A DNA stretch of 64,000 bases, from contig CAZIGK010000002.1 of assembly GCA_964538615.1 (NCBI GenBank), positions 62,001 to 126,000 of the forward strand. Direction: 5' to 3'. A program made the position numbers and the translations under genes. The notes under the pieces are model-generated. The model saw only the letters and a list, made by a program, of their open reading frames with translations, was not told the DNA's origin and ran no database searches. Every line of letters starts with the position of its first letter. The stretch's first letter is position 1. The DNA comes from CAZIGK01 sp964538615. GTDB taxonomy: Bacteria > Pseudomonadota > Alphaproteobacteria > Rickettsiales > RI-342. This document shows positions 38,038 through 46,390 of the stretch, piece by piece.

Positions 38038-38277
38038 ATGCAGGAAACTCTGACCCCGCTAACGGATGCCACCCCCTATATTCTGGCGGCGTATGCCCTG
38101 ACCGTTGCTATCTTCGGCTGGCTGTTCATCAGTCGCATACTAAAGCTGCAACGGCTACGCAAACAGTTACACCAATTACAGAGGGATATCCCCTCCCTGA
38201 GAGACGCATTGCACACGTCTTCTCCCCCTGCCTCCCCCTCTAACCGCCCCCTAACAGGAGAGCATCATGACGCCTAA
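38038..38277 (+). CDS. ccmD: Cytochrome c maturation protein CcmD-like
   Basis: 79 aa with one membrane segment near the N-terminus (PYILAAYALTVAIFGWLFIS) followed by a basic coiled stretch (RILKLQRLRKQLHQLQRD), the usual CcmD plan. CcmD helps pass haem-loaded CcmE away from the CcmABC transporter. It overlaps ccmE by 11 bp, which supports the call although CcmD sequences are poorly conserved. ccmA, ccmB and ccmC are not in the window. Confidence 0.8.
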   Translation: MQETLTPLTDATPYILAAYALTVAIFGWLFISRILKLQRLRKQLHQLQRDIPSLRDALHTSSPPASPSNRPLTGEHHDA

Positions 38278-38773
38278 AACCAAGCGCATCATGTGGCTGG
38301 CTGTGGCACTGGCGGTCAGTGCCGGTGGGGTATTTATGGTCTTGCGCTCCTTCAATGAGCAGTTGGTGTTTTTTTTCAGCCCGACAGAGCTGCAACAAAA
38401 AATTGACCAGCAGGAGGATACGCTTCTCAGACGTACTATCCGTATCGGAGGGCTGGTAGAAGCGGGAAGCCTGCAACAGGGAACTGACCCGCTGGATCTG
38501 ATATTCGTCATCACCGATATGCAACAACGCGTGCATGTGACCTACCATGGCATTCCTCCGCAATTATTTCGGGAAGGACAAGGCGTGGTCGCGGAAGGAC
38601 AATGGAACCCGGAGAAAAAACAATTTCAGGCGCGTAACTTGCTTGCCAAACATGATGAAAACTACATGCCACCGGAAGTGAGTAAAGCCCTGAAACAATC
38701 CGGTCAGTGGCAACAGAACGGTTCACCATCCACCACGGAGCCAACGGCTCCCTCAACGCCTGAGGCAAAGTAA
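38267..38773 (+). CDS. ccmE: Cytochrome c haem chaperone CcmE
   Basis: 168 aa with an N-terminal membrane anchor (IMWLAVALAVSAGGVFMVL) and an OB-fold periplasmic domain. The covalent haem-binding His lies in LAKHDENYMPPE, the invariant motif. CcmE carries haem across to CcmF/CcmH for attachment to apocytochrome c. It is tightly packed between ccmD (overlap) and ccmF (3 bp). The Pro/Thr-rich tail after the motif is variable in the family. Confidence 0.96.
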   Translation: MTPKTKRIMWLAVALAVSAGGVFMVLRSFNEQLVFFFSPTELQQKIDQQEDTLLRRTIRIGGLVEAGSLQQGTDPLDLIFVITDMQQRVHVTYHGIPPQLFREGQGVVAEGQWNPEKKQFQARNLLAKHDENYMPPEVSKALKQSGQWQQNGSPSTTEPTAPSTPEAK

Positions 38774-38776
38774 CCG

Positions 38777-40702
38777 ATGCTGGCGGAGCTTGGAAGTTTT
38801 CTGTTGTTACTGCTCATGGTAATAGCTGGATTGCAAACGCTGGCTTCAGCTCGCATTTCCAGCCTTCCGGAAGCAGCGGCGTCGTCTGCGGCGGTGCGTC
38901 TCTCTTGCCATATGAGTTACGGTTTGTGGGGCGTTGCCACAGCATCGCTGCTACTCCTTTTTGCCTTGTTTGTTTGCGATGATTTTTCCGTTTTATCGGT
39001 CGCCACTCATTCACATCAGCATAAACCACTACTGTATAAATTATCGGCATCCTGGGGGCATCATGAAGGCTCTCTGTTGCTATGGCTCTGGGTATTAACC
39101 AGCTACGGGGCATTTCTGGCTAAAACCGGCCGTAAACTCCCGGCGCCCATCTATCATCGCGCACTGGCTGTGCAAGCTGGTATCATTTTGTGCATCACAG
39201 GATTTGTCATTTTCACGTCCTCTCCCTTTGCGCGCCTCTGGCCTGCGGCGGTGGATGGTCATGGCCTGAACCCCTTGCTACAGGATGTCGGTCTGGCCAT
39301 TCACCCTCCAATGCTCTACATGGGCTATGTGGGGTATTCTCTGCTGTTTTCTCTGGCCTGCGCAGGGTTATCTGTTCCCGGTGCTATGGCACAACACTAC
39401 TGGCGCTATATGCGGGCCTGTAATCTGTTGGCATGGGCTTTTTTAAGTCTGGGGATTATGCTGGGCGCATGGTGGGCACACCGGGAGTTAGGCTGGGGCG
39501 GCTGGTGGTTCTGGGATCCGGTGGAAAATGCATCCCTCATGCCATGGCTGGCTGGTACGGCGTTGCTGCACCTTCTGCCAGTGGCGGAAAAACGCAGCCT
39601 GTGGCGCAAAGGGTGTTTGTTCTTTGCCATGCTCACGTTTATTCTTAGTTTGCTCGGCACATTTTTGGTGCGTTCTGGCCTCCTGACATCGGTGCATGCC
39701 TTCGCCAGTGACCCTGCCCGTGGTGTGGTAATCCTGTTGGTCATTGGCTTATTAGGTGGCTATGGCCTGTGGCAATTTGCCCGTAGCACACACCCCATGC
39801 AAGCCACCATCGTGCGCCCCCCTGCCCCCCTCAGTCGGGAGCATGCGCTTCTGTTGAATAGCCTGCTGTTTACGCTGGCGCTGCTGGTGGTCGTGCTGGG
39901 CGTAGGCTACCCGATGGTGACTCAGGCCATCTGGCAAAACGGGGTTTCCATTGGCCCGGCCTATTACCATGGGCTGATGTTGCCATTATCTGCCGTGGCT
40001 ATGCTGGCGCTGCTGTTTTTATCGGAAACCCGCTGGCAACGCGATGCTTTGCCACGTTTGCTGCGAAGCCATGCCCGTAGCCTGTTTCTAACAGGCGTAC
40101 TTGCGGCAGCAATCAGTCTGGATGCCACCTCCGATCTGTCGCAAGCACAAGCAAACTGGCCGGGAGGATGGTATGTTTTTCCTGCATTATGGTTGGCGCT
40201 GCATCAACTGGCGTTATTGCGCTTAAAAATAAACCGCAAGCAGTTCCCAACCTATCTGGCACATGCCTGCTTTGCCCTGTTGTGTATGGGCGCGGCGGGA
40301 ACCTATTTCGGGCAACAACAGACGGAAGCGATTTTAAAACCGGGAGAGTCGATGACTCTGGGACGCTATACCATCACCTATCAGGCGCTACAGACCGGTA
40401 CCGAACAGGATTATACCTTCGCCCGCGCACGTCTGGAGGTGAAACACCCGCAACAGGATAGCACCACGCTTCTGCCAGAGCGCCGTTATTACACGGTACA
40501 AGGCAAAGATACCGCCGAATCTGAGCGTCACTGGCATGGCCTGACCGAGTTACATGCCGTGGTGGCAGATGTGAACCAAGAGCAACACATCAGCCTGCGC
40601 TTCTACCTCACTCCGTGGATAATGGCCGTCTGGCTGGGAGGAAGTGGCTTGGCACTGCTGGCGGCTCTATCGGCGGCACGACGATTGGCAAAGCTTTCTT
40701 AA
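38777..40702 (+). CDS. ccmF: Cytochrome c haem lyase subunit CcmF
   Basis: 641 aa, about 14 membrane segments. The WWD domain is WGGWWFWDPVENASLMPW at about residues 237-254, and the conserved His residues lie on the neighbouring loops (HEGSLLLW, AIHPPMLYMGYVGYS). With CcmH it transfers haem from CcmE to CXXCH motifs. Length is close to the E. coli protein. No ccmG or ccmH follows; the next gene is a response regulator, so those parts must lie elsewhere. Confidence 0.96.
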   Translation: MLAELGSFLLLLLMVIAGLQTLASARISSLPEAAASSAAVRLSCHMSYGLWGVATASLLLLFALFVCDDFSVLSVATHSHQHKPLLYKLSASWGHHEGSLLLWLWVLTSYGAFLAKTGRKLPAPIYHRALAVQAGIILCITGFVIFTSSPFARLWPAAVDGHGLNPLLQDVGLAIHPPMLYMGYVGYSLLFSLACAGLSVPGAMAQHYWRYMRACNLLAWAFLSLGIMLGAWWAHRELGWGGWWFWDPVENASLMPWLAGTALLHLLPVAEKRSLWRKGCLFFAMLTFILSLLGTFLVRSGLLTSVHAFASDPARGVVILLVIGLLGGYGLWQFARSTHPMQATIVRPPAPLSREHALLLNSLLFTLALLVVVLGVGYPMVTQAIWQNGVSIGPAYYHGLMLPLSAVAMLALLFLSETRWQRDALPRLLRSHARSLFLTGVLAAAISLDATSDLSQAQANWPGGWYVFPALWLALHQLALLRLKINRKQFPTYLAHACFALLCMGAAGTYFGQQQTEAILKPGESMTLGRYTITYQALQTGTEQDYTFARARLEVKHPQQDSTTLLPERRYYTVQGKDTAESERHWHGLTELHAVVADVNQEQHISLRFYLTPWIMAVWLGGSGLALLAALSAARRLAKLS

Positions 40703-40870
40703 TAAAGAGTGGTTTATACTTGTTTTGTACGTTAAGGGTTGCTTGCCGAAAGGACGCATCAATGTTATACGCCGCAATCCATGGTTTTGTTTGACACACA
40801 CAGGTAATCTATGACAGGTGAATGGTATCATCGTGTTTCAGCGGAACCTCACGCGAGGGTGATTAATCCC

Positions 40871-41362
40871 ATGTTGCAAGACATCCATATCCTCATAGCG
40901 GAAGATGACAATATGATGCAGCGACTGCTGCGTGATATGTTGACCGCTATTGGCTTCACCAATATCACGGGGGTGAATAACGGGGAAAAAGCGCTGCAAC
41001 ACCTGAAGTTCAATGCTGTTGATATTCTGATTGCCGATTGGGCCATGCAGCCCATGGATGGGCTGACCCTGACCAAGCGAATCCGGGAAGAGATTGAGGG
41101 GGGCAACCGCTATGTTCCCATTGTCATGCTGACCGGTAGAGGGGAACGGCAGGATGTGCTGGCCGCACGCGATGCGGGCGTGACAGAATATATTGTCAAG
41201 CCATTCAATGCCGGAACCTTGTTTAAACGTATTGAGTCTGTCATTGAAAATCCACGCAGTTTTGTCATTTCCAAAAGCTTTAAAGGTCCTGACAGGCGGC
41301 GCAAGAAGGACTCTCCCCCAGACGGCAGGCTCAAGCGAAAATCGGATTCAAAAAATGCCTGA
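40871..41362 (+). CDS. Stand-alone receiver (CheY-like) protein
   Basis: 163 aa from ATG 40871 (AGGGTG upstream; ATG 40811 is an alternative). Receiver features are complete: ILIAEDDNMMQRLLRDML with the acidic pair, phosphoacceptor Asp in ILIADWAMQPMDG, Thr in IVMLTGR and Lys in EYIVKPF. A basic C-terminal tail (GPDRRRKKD) is common to alphaproteobacterial single-domain receivers of this kind. It is followed, 109 bp on, by an Hpt-like gene, which suggests a shared phosphorelay. Confidence 0.85.
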   Translation: MLQDIHILIAEDDNMMQRLLRDMLTAIGFTNITGVNNGEKALQHLKFNAVDILIADWAMQPMDGLTLTKRIREEIEGGNRYVPIVMLTGRGERQDVLAARDAGVTEYIVKPFNAGTLFKRIESVIENPRSFVISKSFKGPDRRRKKDSPPDGRLKRKSDSKNA

Positions 41363-41471
41363 TGTACCGTTTTATTAACCAAGATGACAAAAATATAAAA
41401 CCGTTTACATATTCAGCGTCCAATTGCATAATGCACTGCATATAAAACGCCCATCACGCGAAGATTATGCT

Positions 41472-41963
41472 ATGAACACGAATAATGACGAACTGCCGAT
41501 ACTCATCCCCCCCAATGAAAACCTACAACGCAAAGTGGGGCGCGGTATTAAGCTGCGCAGTCTGGTCACAGATAAAAAACTGGAAGAAGCCGAACAGGTT
41601 CTAAAGACCACCACCGAAGAGTTTTTGGATCTGACGCGTCTGGATTTGAAGAATATGCAACATGCTTTGTTGCATCTGGATGACCCGCAAATATTAGAGA
41701 TGCTGCGCGCCTCGGTGTTTAGCGTCAAAAGCCGCGCCGGAATGTTTGACTATAATCTGGCCTCCACTGTCTGCCGCCAACTGTATAATTTTCTACAGGA
41801 TAAAGAGCGGCTGGACGAAATGGACAAAGACACCGTGACCGCTCATGTCAACGCACTGCGCGCTATTTTTCATGCCAACATTGTGGGAGACGGCGGAAAA
41901 GTAGGTTATGAACTGCTGGAAGGCCTGATTCAATTGCTGCACCGCCATACAAAAAACCTGTAA
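41472..41963 (+). CDS. Hpt-like helical protein without the phospho-His
   Basis: 163 aa from ATG 41472. The C-terminal 100 residues form a four-helix-bundle-like stretch in which LRASVFSVKSRAGMFDYNLASTV lines up with the HPt signature HxxKGxAGxFG, but the His position holds a non-His residue. The rest (DKDTVTAHVNALRAIFHANIVGDGGKVGYELLEGLIQLL, quoted in part) matches alphaproteobacterial Hpt-like proteins coded beside CheY-like receivers. Probable role: binding or buffering a partner receiver rather than phosphotransfer. Confidence 0.7.
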   Translation: MNTNNDELPILIPPNENLQRKVGRGIKLRSLVTDKKLEEAEQVLKTTTEEFLDLTRLDLKNMQHALLHLDDPQILEMLRASVFSVKSRAGMFDYNLASTVCRQLYNFLQDKERLDEMDKDTVTAHVNALRAIFHANIVGDGGKVGYELLEGLIQLLHRHTKNL

Positions 41964-42051
41964 TTCTGCGTACTGGAGTCCTGTTTCTGGCTGGTTGAAA
42001 GTTGGGTAATATGCTAAAGAGCATGTGAGGATTCAAAGAGGTTCACCCGCC

Positions 42052-45000
42052 ATGCCTTACAGCCAACCACATGCCACCGCGACCCTACAGAATACGGATA
42101 CGCCAGACTTTTTAACGGCTCTGCGGCAAGCCATTACCCACCATAGTTTTGTGGATGAAGAAACCGCCGCCACCCAGCTATTGCACAGCACCCATATTGC
42201 GGAGCATACGCGCCAGCGTATCCGTCAGCAGGCAGCTCAGTTGATAGAGGTGATGCGGGACAGGCATACGCTGGGCGTGGAAAGTTTTATGCAGCAATTC
42301 CCTTTAAGTGAAAAAGAGGGCGTGCTGATTATGTGTCTGGCGGAGGCGCTGTTGCGTATCCCCGATACGGAAACCATGGATAAACTGATCCGTGATAAGT
42401 TCACCGATGCTCAGTGGAATAAACATCTGGGAGATACAGACCACTTTTTAGTGAATGCTTCGTCCTGGGGGTTAATGCTAACAGGTAAAATTTTGCAATA
42501 TGAGCAGGATGACGCCCCCGGCTTAATGCGTAACTTACTCAACCGCGCCGGAGAACCTGTTATTCGTCAGGCATTGCAATATGCCATGCGTTGGATGGGT
42601 AGCCAGTTCATTTTGGGGCAAACCATTGAAGAAGGCATTGCCAACGCCGCAAAACAGCAAAAAAGAGGCTATACTCATTCCTATGATATGTTGGGTGAAG
42701 GCGCACGCAATGACCAGTTTGCACAGGGCTACCTGCAAAAATACCAACATGCCATTGCCGCCATCGGGAAAGCCGCCAAAGGGGATAACCTGTTCCGCCG
42801 TCCCAGTATTTCCATTAAACTGTCTGCACTACATCCGCGCTATGAATCCCGCCAGAAAGAACGGGTCATGGCAGAGCTGTTACCGCGTTTGAAGCAACTG
42901 CTGCTGGACGCCAAAAAACACAACATTATGGCCGCCATTGACGCAGAAGAAGCACGCCGTCTGGATGTGTCGCTGGATCTGTTTGAAATGCTCTACCGTG
43001 ATGCTGATTTTGCTGATTGGGAAGGCATTTCCATTGTGGTGCAAGCCTACCAGAAACGCGCTATCCATGTAGTGCGATGGCTGTCTGAACTGGCAGCGGA
43101 TGTTGGCAAGCGTATTCCCGTGCGGCTGGTGAAAGGTGCTTATTGGGATTCGGAAATTAAAGAAGCACAAATCAAAGGCGCGCAAGACTATCCGGTCTTT
43201 ACCCGCAAAGTCACCACCGATCTCTCCTATATCGCCTGTGCGCAGGAAATGCTGCGCCATGCCAAAGACCGCTTTTATCCCCAGTTTGCCACCCACAACG
43301 CCAATACCGTCGCCACCATTATGCAACTGGCTCCGGAAGGCGTAGCCTACGAATTTCAGCGCTTGCATGGCATGGGGGAAAACCTGCATGACCAACTGGT
43401 GGATCGGAAGCAAAACCCGGTTCCTGTGCGTATTTATGCCCCTATTGGGGTACATAAAGACCTGCTGGCGTATCTGGTGCGCCGTTTGCTGGAAAATGGG
43501 GCGAACAGTTCCTTCATTCACCAGCTGGCGGATAAACGCATCCCTATCGATGCACTTACCAGTGACCCATTGAATGAAGTCCTGCATTTTAACGGCCAGT
43601 TCCAGAATCCAGAGATTCCCCTGCCTGCCCATATTTACAGCGTAGGCCGCCCTAATTCCCAAGGGTTGGATATGAATTACCCGCAACATCTGCAACGCTT
43701 TGCAGAAGAAGCGCGCCCTTACCAATACCATGCCTATGCGGTGACAAGCCTGATTCATGGACATAAAGCACTGGGGGAAGCACATGCTGTACGCAACCCC
43801 GCGAATGGCAATGATGCTGTGGGGCAATGGATGCAGGCATCCGAAGAAGATTGTGCCAAAGCTCTGGCCATAACCTGTGGCTATCAGAGCACATGGGCAA
43901 CGACCCGCGTCAGTCAGCGTGCGGATATACTCCGTCGTTGCGCGGAATTGCTGGAGAGAGAGCGCTTCCGGCTCATGGCGCTGCTAGTGCGCGAAGCAGG
44001 AAAAACCCTGCAGGATGCCGTGGATGAAGTGCGGGAAGCTGTAGATTTTTGCCATTATTATGCGCTACATGCGGAAAAATTGATGGCGCACCCACAGCGA
44101 ATGGACGGCCCCACCGGAGAACACAACAGCCTGAGCCTGCACCCACGCGGCACCTTCTTTTGCGTTAGCCCGTGGAACTTCCCGCTCGCCATCTTTACCG
44201 GACAAATAATGGCGGCCTTGGTCTGCGGCAATACAGTGATTGCCAAACCCGCAGAGCAAACCAGCCTGATTGCCCATGAAGCGGTGCGCCTGTTCTATGA
44301 AGCGGGCATTCCGGAGCAGGCACTCAGCCTGCTGCTGGGAGATGGCGCAGCCATTGGCAAATCTGTTTTACAGGACACGCGCATTGCTGGCGTTGCCTTT
44401 ACGGGGTCACTGGCAACGGCTCGCGCTATTCAGCAAGCACTGTTCAACCGTGGTGGTGCCCTGCCCCACCTTATCGCGGAAACAGGTGGCCAGAACTGCA
44501 TGATTGTGGATAGCTCTGCCCTGCATGAACAGGTAGTGGATGACGTGCTGTTTTCAGCGTTTGGCAGTGCGGGGCAGCGTTGTTCCGCCCTGCGTATTCT
44601 CTGTGTGCAGGAAGATGTGGCCGATGAGGTAGAAACCATGCTACAGGGTGCCATGCGGGAAATGACCCTTGGCAACCCATGGCATGCGGCAACGGATATC
44701 GGGCCGATTATTGATGCGGAAGCCAAAGCCAATCTGCAAAAACATCAACAAGCCATGCGGGATAAAGGCCGTGTGGTGTTTGAACTGCCACTGCCGGATG
44801 CCCTGATGAGCGCCGGGCATTTTGTAGCACCTTCGGTGTATCGTATTGATAGCATTGCCGAACTGCCGGAAGAGCATTTTGGCCCCATACTGCACATCCT
44901 GCGCTTCAAAGCGATGGAATTGGATGGGCTGATTGAGCAGATTAACGCTTCCGGCTACGGCCTGACACTGGGCGTGCATAGCCGTATTGATGCCACCATT

Positions 45001-45216
45001 CACCATATTTCCAGCCGGGCACATGTGGGCAATATCTACATCAACCGTGGCATGACAGGTGCCGTAGTTGGGGTGCAGCCCTTTGGCGGCGAAAATCTTT
45101 CCGGCACTGGCTTTAAAGCTGGTGGCCCGTATTACCTATTGAAATTCCTCTCTGAACGCACCCTGACAGTCAACACCGCAGCCATTGGGGGTAATTTGGA
45201 TTTGTTTACCAGTTGA
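42052..45216 (+). CDS. putA: Bifunctional proline dehydrogenase / P5C dehydrogenase PutA
   Basis: 1054 aa from ATG 42052 (AAAGAGG upstream). The N-terminal half is an FAD-binding proline dehydrogenase barrel with RLVKGAYWDSEIK and ATHNANTVATI. The C-terminal half is a P5C dehydrogenase with FCVSPWNFPLAIFTGQ, VAFTGSLATARAIQ, AETGGQNCMIVDSSA and catalytic Cys in GSAGQRCSALRIL (about 843). It oxidises proline to glutamate via channelled P5C. There is no N-terminal ribbon-helix-helix DNA-binding domain, so this form should be a pure enzyme. It stands alone in its transcription unit. Confidence 0.97.
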   Translation: MPYSQPHATATLQNTDTPDFLTALRQAITHHSFVDEETAATQLLHSTHIAEHTRQRIRQQAAQLIEVMRDRHTLGVESFMQQFPLSEKEGVLIMCLAEALLRIPDTETMDKLIRDKFTDAQWNKHLGDTDHFLVNASSWGLMLTGKILQYEQDDAPGLMRNLLNRAGEPVIRQALQYAMRWMGSQFILGQTIEEGIANAAKQQKRGYTHSYDMLGEGARNDQFAQGYLQKYQHAIAAIGKAAKGDNLFRRPSISIKLSALHPRYESRQKERVMAELLPRLKQLLLDAKKHNIMAAIDAEEARRLDVSLDLFEMLYRDADFADWEGISIVVQAYQKRAIHVVRWLSELAADVGKRIPVRLVKGAYWDSEIKEAQIKGAQDYPVFTRKVTTDLSYIACAQEMLRHAKDRFYPQFATHNANTVATIMQLAPEGVAYEFQRLHGMGENLHDQLVDRKQNPVPVRIYAPIGVHKDLLAYLVRRLLENGANSSFIHQLADKRIPIDALTSDPLNEVLHFNGQFQNPEIPLPAHIYSVGRPNSQGLDMNYPQHLQRFAEEARPYQYHAYAVTSLIHGHKALGEAHAVRNPANGNDAVGQWMQASEEDCAKALAITCGYQSTWATTRVSQRADILRRCAELLERERFRLMALLVREAGKTLQDAVDEVREAVDFCHYYALHAEKLMAHPQRMDGPTGEHNSLSLHPRGTFFCVSPWNFPLAIFTGQIMAALVCGNTVIAKPAEQTSLIAHEAVRLFYEAGIPEQALSLLLGDGAAIGKSVLQDTRIAGVAFTGSLATARAIQQALFNRGGALPHLIAETGGQNCMIVDSSALHEQVVDDVLFSAFGSAGQRCSALRILCVQEDVADEVETMLQGAMREMTLGNPWHAATDIGPIIDAEAKANLQKHQQAMRDKGRVVFELPLPDALMSAGHFVAPSVYRIDSIAELPEEHFGPILHILRFKAMELDGLIEQINASGYGLTLGVHSRIDATIHHISSRAHVGNIYINRGMTGAVVGVQPFGGENLSGTGFKAGGPYYLLKFLSERTLTVNTAAIGGNLDLFTS

Positions 45217-45307
45217 TGTCATTTTTTTGCTACGTTGTCACAGAAACTTCATATAACTTCAGTACAACAGTAGATGAGGTTATTTTTCTGCTAGGGAAAC
45301 TGCGCGT

Positions 45308-45730
45308 ATGGCCAATAAACCCCCCCAAGAACCCCGTGTCATGTCACCGGATAAAGCAAAGTACGCTTTATCCAAATTATTTGCCGAAGGCGGGCAGACG
45401 CTGGTTGAGTCATCAAGGGAAGTATTTGAACTGGCCGCCACTGCTGGCTTGATTAGCCGTGATGTCGCGCAAACAGCCGCCCAATTTGCAGGTGGACTGG
45501 TAGGAGTTGGCGCTGTCTTGGGGTTAGGTGCCACCTTATCAGAAAACCGCCAGCGTCTTGCTGATGTCGCCGCAGGGGTTGCAGGCGCTCTGGGACATGA
45601 TAAAGGAGCCATACGGGGTCGCATTCAAAGTATTATGGCCGTCTTGGATGGTGTTGCGGAAGGAGCTCTCGCCGAAAGAGCCGCCAACGTCGCCAATGCG
45701 ATTGAGGCACACCAGGCACAAGCGCGCTAA
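45308..45730 (+). CDS. Hypothetical protein
   Basis: 140 aa, soluble, rich in Ala and Gly. The centre (AAQFAGGLVGVGAVLGLGATL) is hydrophobic enough to touch or cross a membrane once, and the rest is helical. I do not recognise a family. It lies 91 bp after putA and 23 bp before another hypothetical gene on the same strand, so the two are probably co-transcribed. Confidence 0.6.
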   Translation: MANKPPQEPRVMSPDKAKYALSKLFAEGGQTLVESSREVFELAATAGLISRDVAQTAAQFAGGLVGVGAVLGLGATLSENRQRLADVAAGVAGALGHDKGAIRGRIQSIMAVLDGVAEGALAERAANVANAIEAHQAQAR

Positions 45731-45753
45731 CCCTTGCCGATTAAGGTTTTATC

Positions 45754-46098
45754 ATGATGGGCACGCCCGGCGGATCATCGTTCTTCTCAGATTTTGTGAC
45801 GAAGCATATCGCCCGCAAAACGCCGATTGTGATTTTGCACTACAGCAATGACCGTTTGGGTTTTTTGCATTTCTGGTATCTGGCCATGTATGCGTCCGAT
45901 GCAGAGAAATACGCCAAACTGGCAGAGCGGGATGATTTCAACCCAACGGATCACTTTGCCGTACTGGCCGAAGGTGCCGGCACCCCAACAGAAGAGATGC
46001 TGGAATATATGTACACCTACTATGGTGCCATTCCGCCAGAAGATTTACGCCATCTCTGGTGCCCACCAGAATTAAAAGCTCTGGCTCTGCATAGCTGA
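45754..46098 (+). CDS. Hypothetical protein
   Basis: 114 aa, rich in Tyr, Phe and His (LGFLHFWYLAMYASDAEKYAKL; MLEYMYTYYGAIPPEDLRHLW). No known domain recognised. ATG 45754 and 45757 are both possible starts. It follows the previous small gene by 23 bp. The next gene on the right is on the other strand, beyond a flagellar terminator. Confidence 0.6.
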   Translation: MMGTPGGSSFFSDFVTKHIARKTPIVILHYSNDRLGFLHFWYLAMYASDAEKYAKLAERDDFNPTDHFAVLAEGAGTPTEEMLEYMYTYYGAIPPEDLRHLWCPPELKALALHS

Positions 46099-46241
46099 AT
46101 TTCCTGTACCATGGCATAGAGAACGCACCCGAATATGCTCACGGGATTTCGTGATCGTGAAGATGCTTTATAGACTGTTAGCCCCCCCTGTCGTCTTGAT
46201 TCCCTTAATAACGCACGCTACTGCCATGTAAAATAACGGCT

Positions 46242-46271
46242 AAAAAAAGGGCTGGCAGTTGCCTGCCAGCC
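46242..46271 (-). terminator. Rho-independent terminator of the fliK-flgD-flgE unit
   Basis: On the minus strand GGCTGGCAG pairs with CTGCCAGCC (46271-46263 with 46258-46250) around a 4-nt loop and is followed by a run of seven T (46248-46242). Confidence 0.9.
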
Positions 46272-46390
46272 AAGTTCACGGGAAACTCATGGGGACAAGG
46301 ACACCACTTATAGCGGTTCCTTGTGGGGGCAATTGTCTCCTTTTTCGGGCGCGATGTGCGCCTAGCTGAATAGATTGCCCTCAGAGAAAA

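Noticed and set aside
42880..43827. 315-aa minus-strand frame
   Set aside because: Antisense to the proline dehydrogenase half of putA, which is fully conserved.
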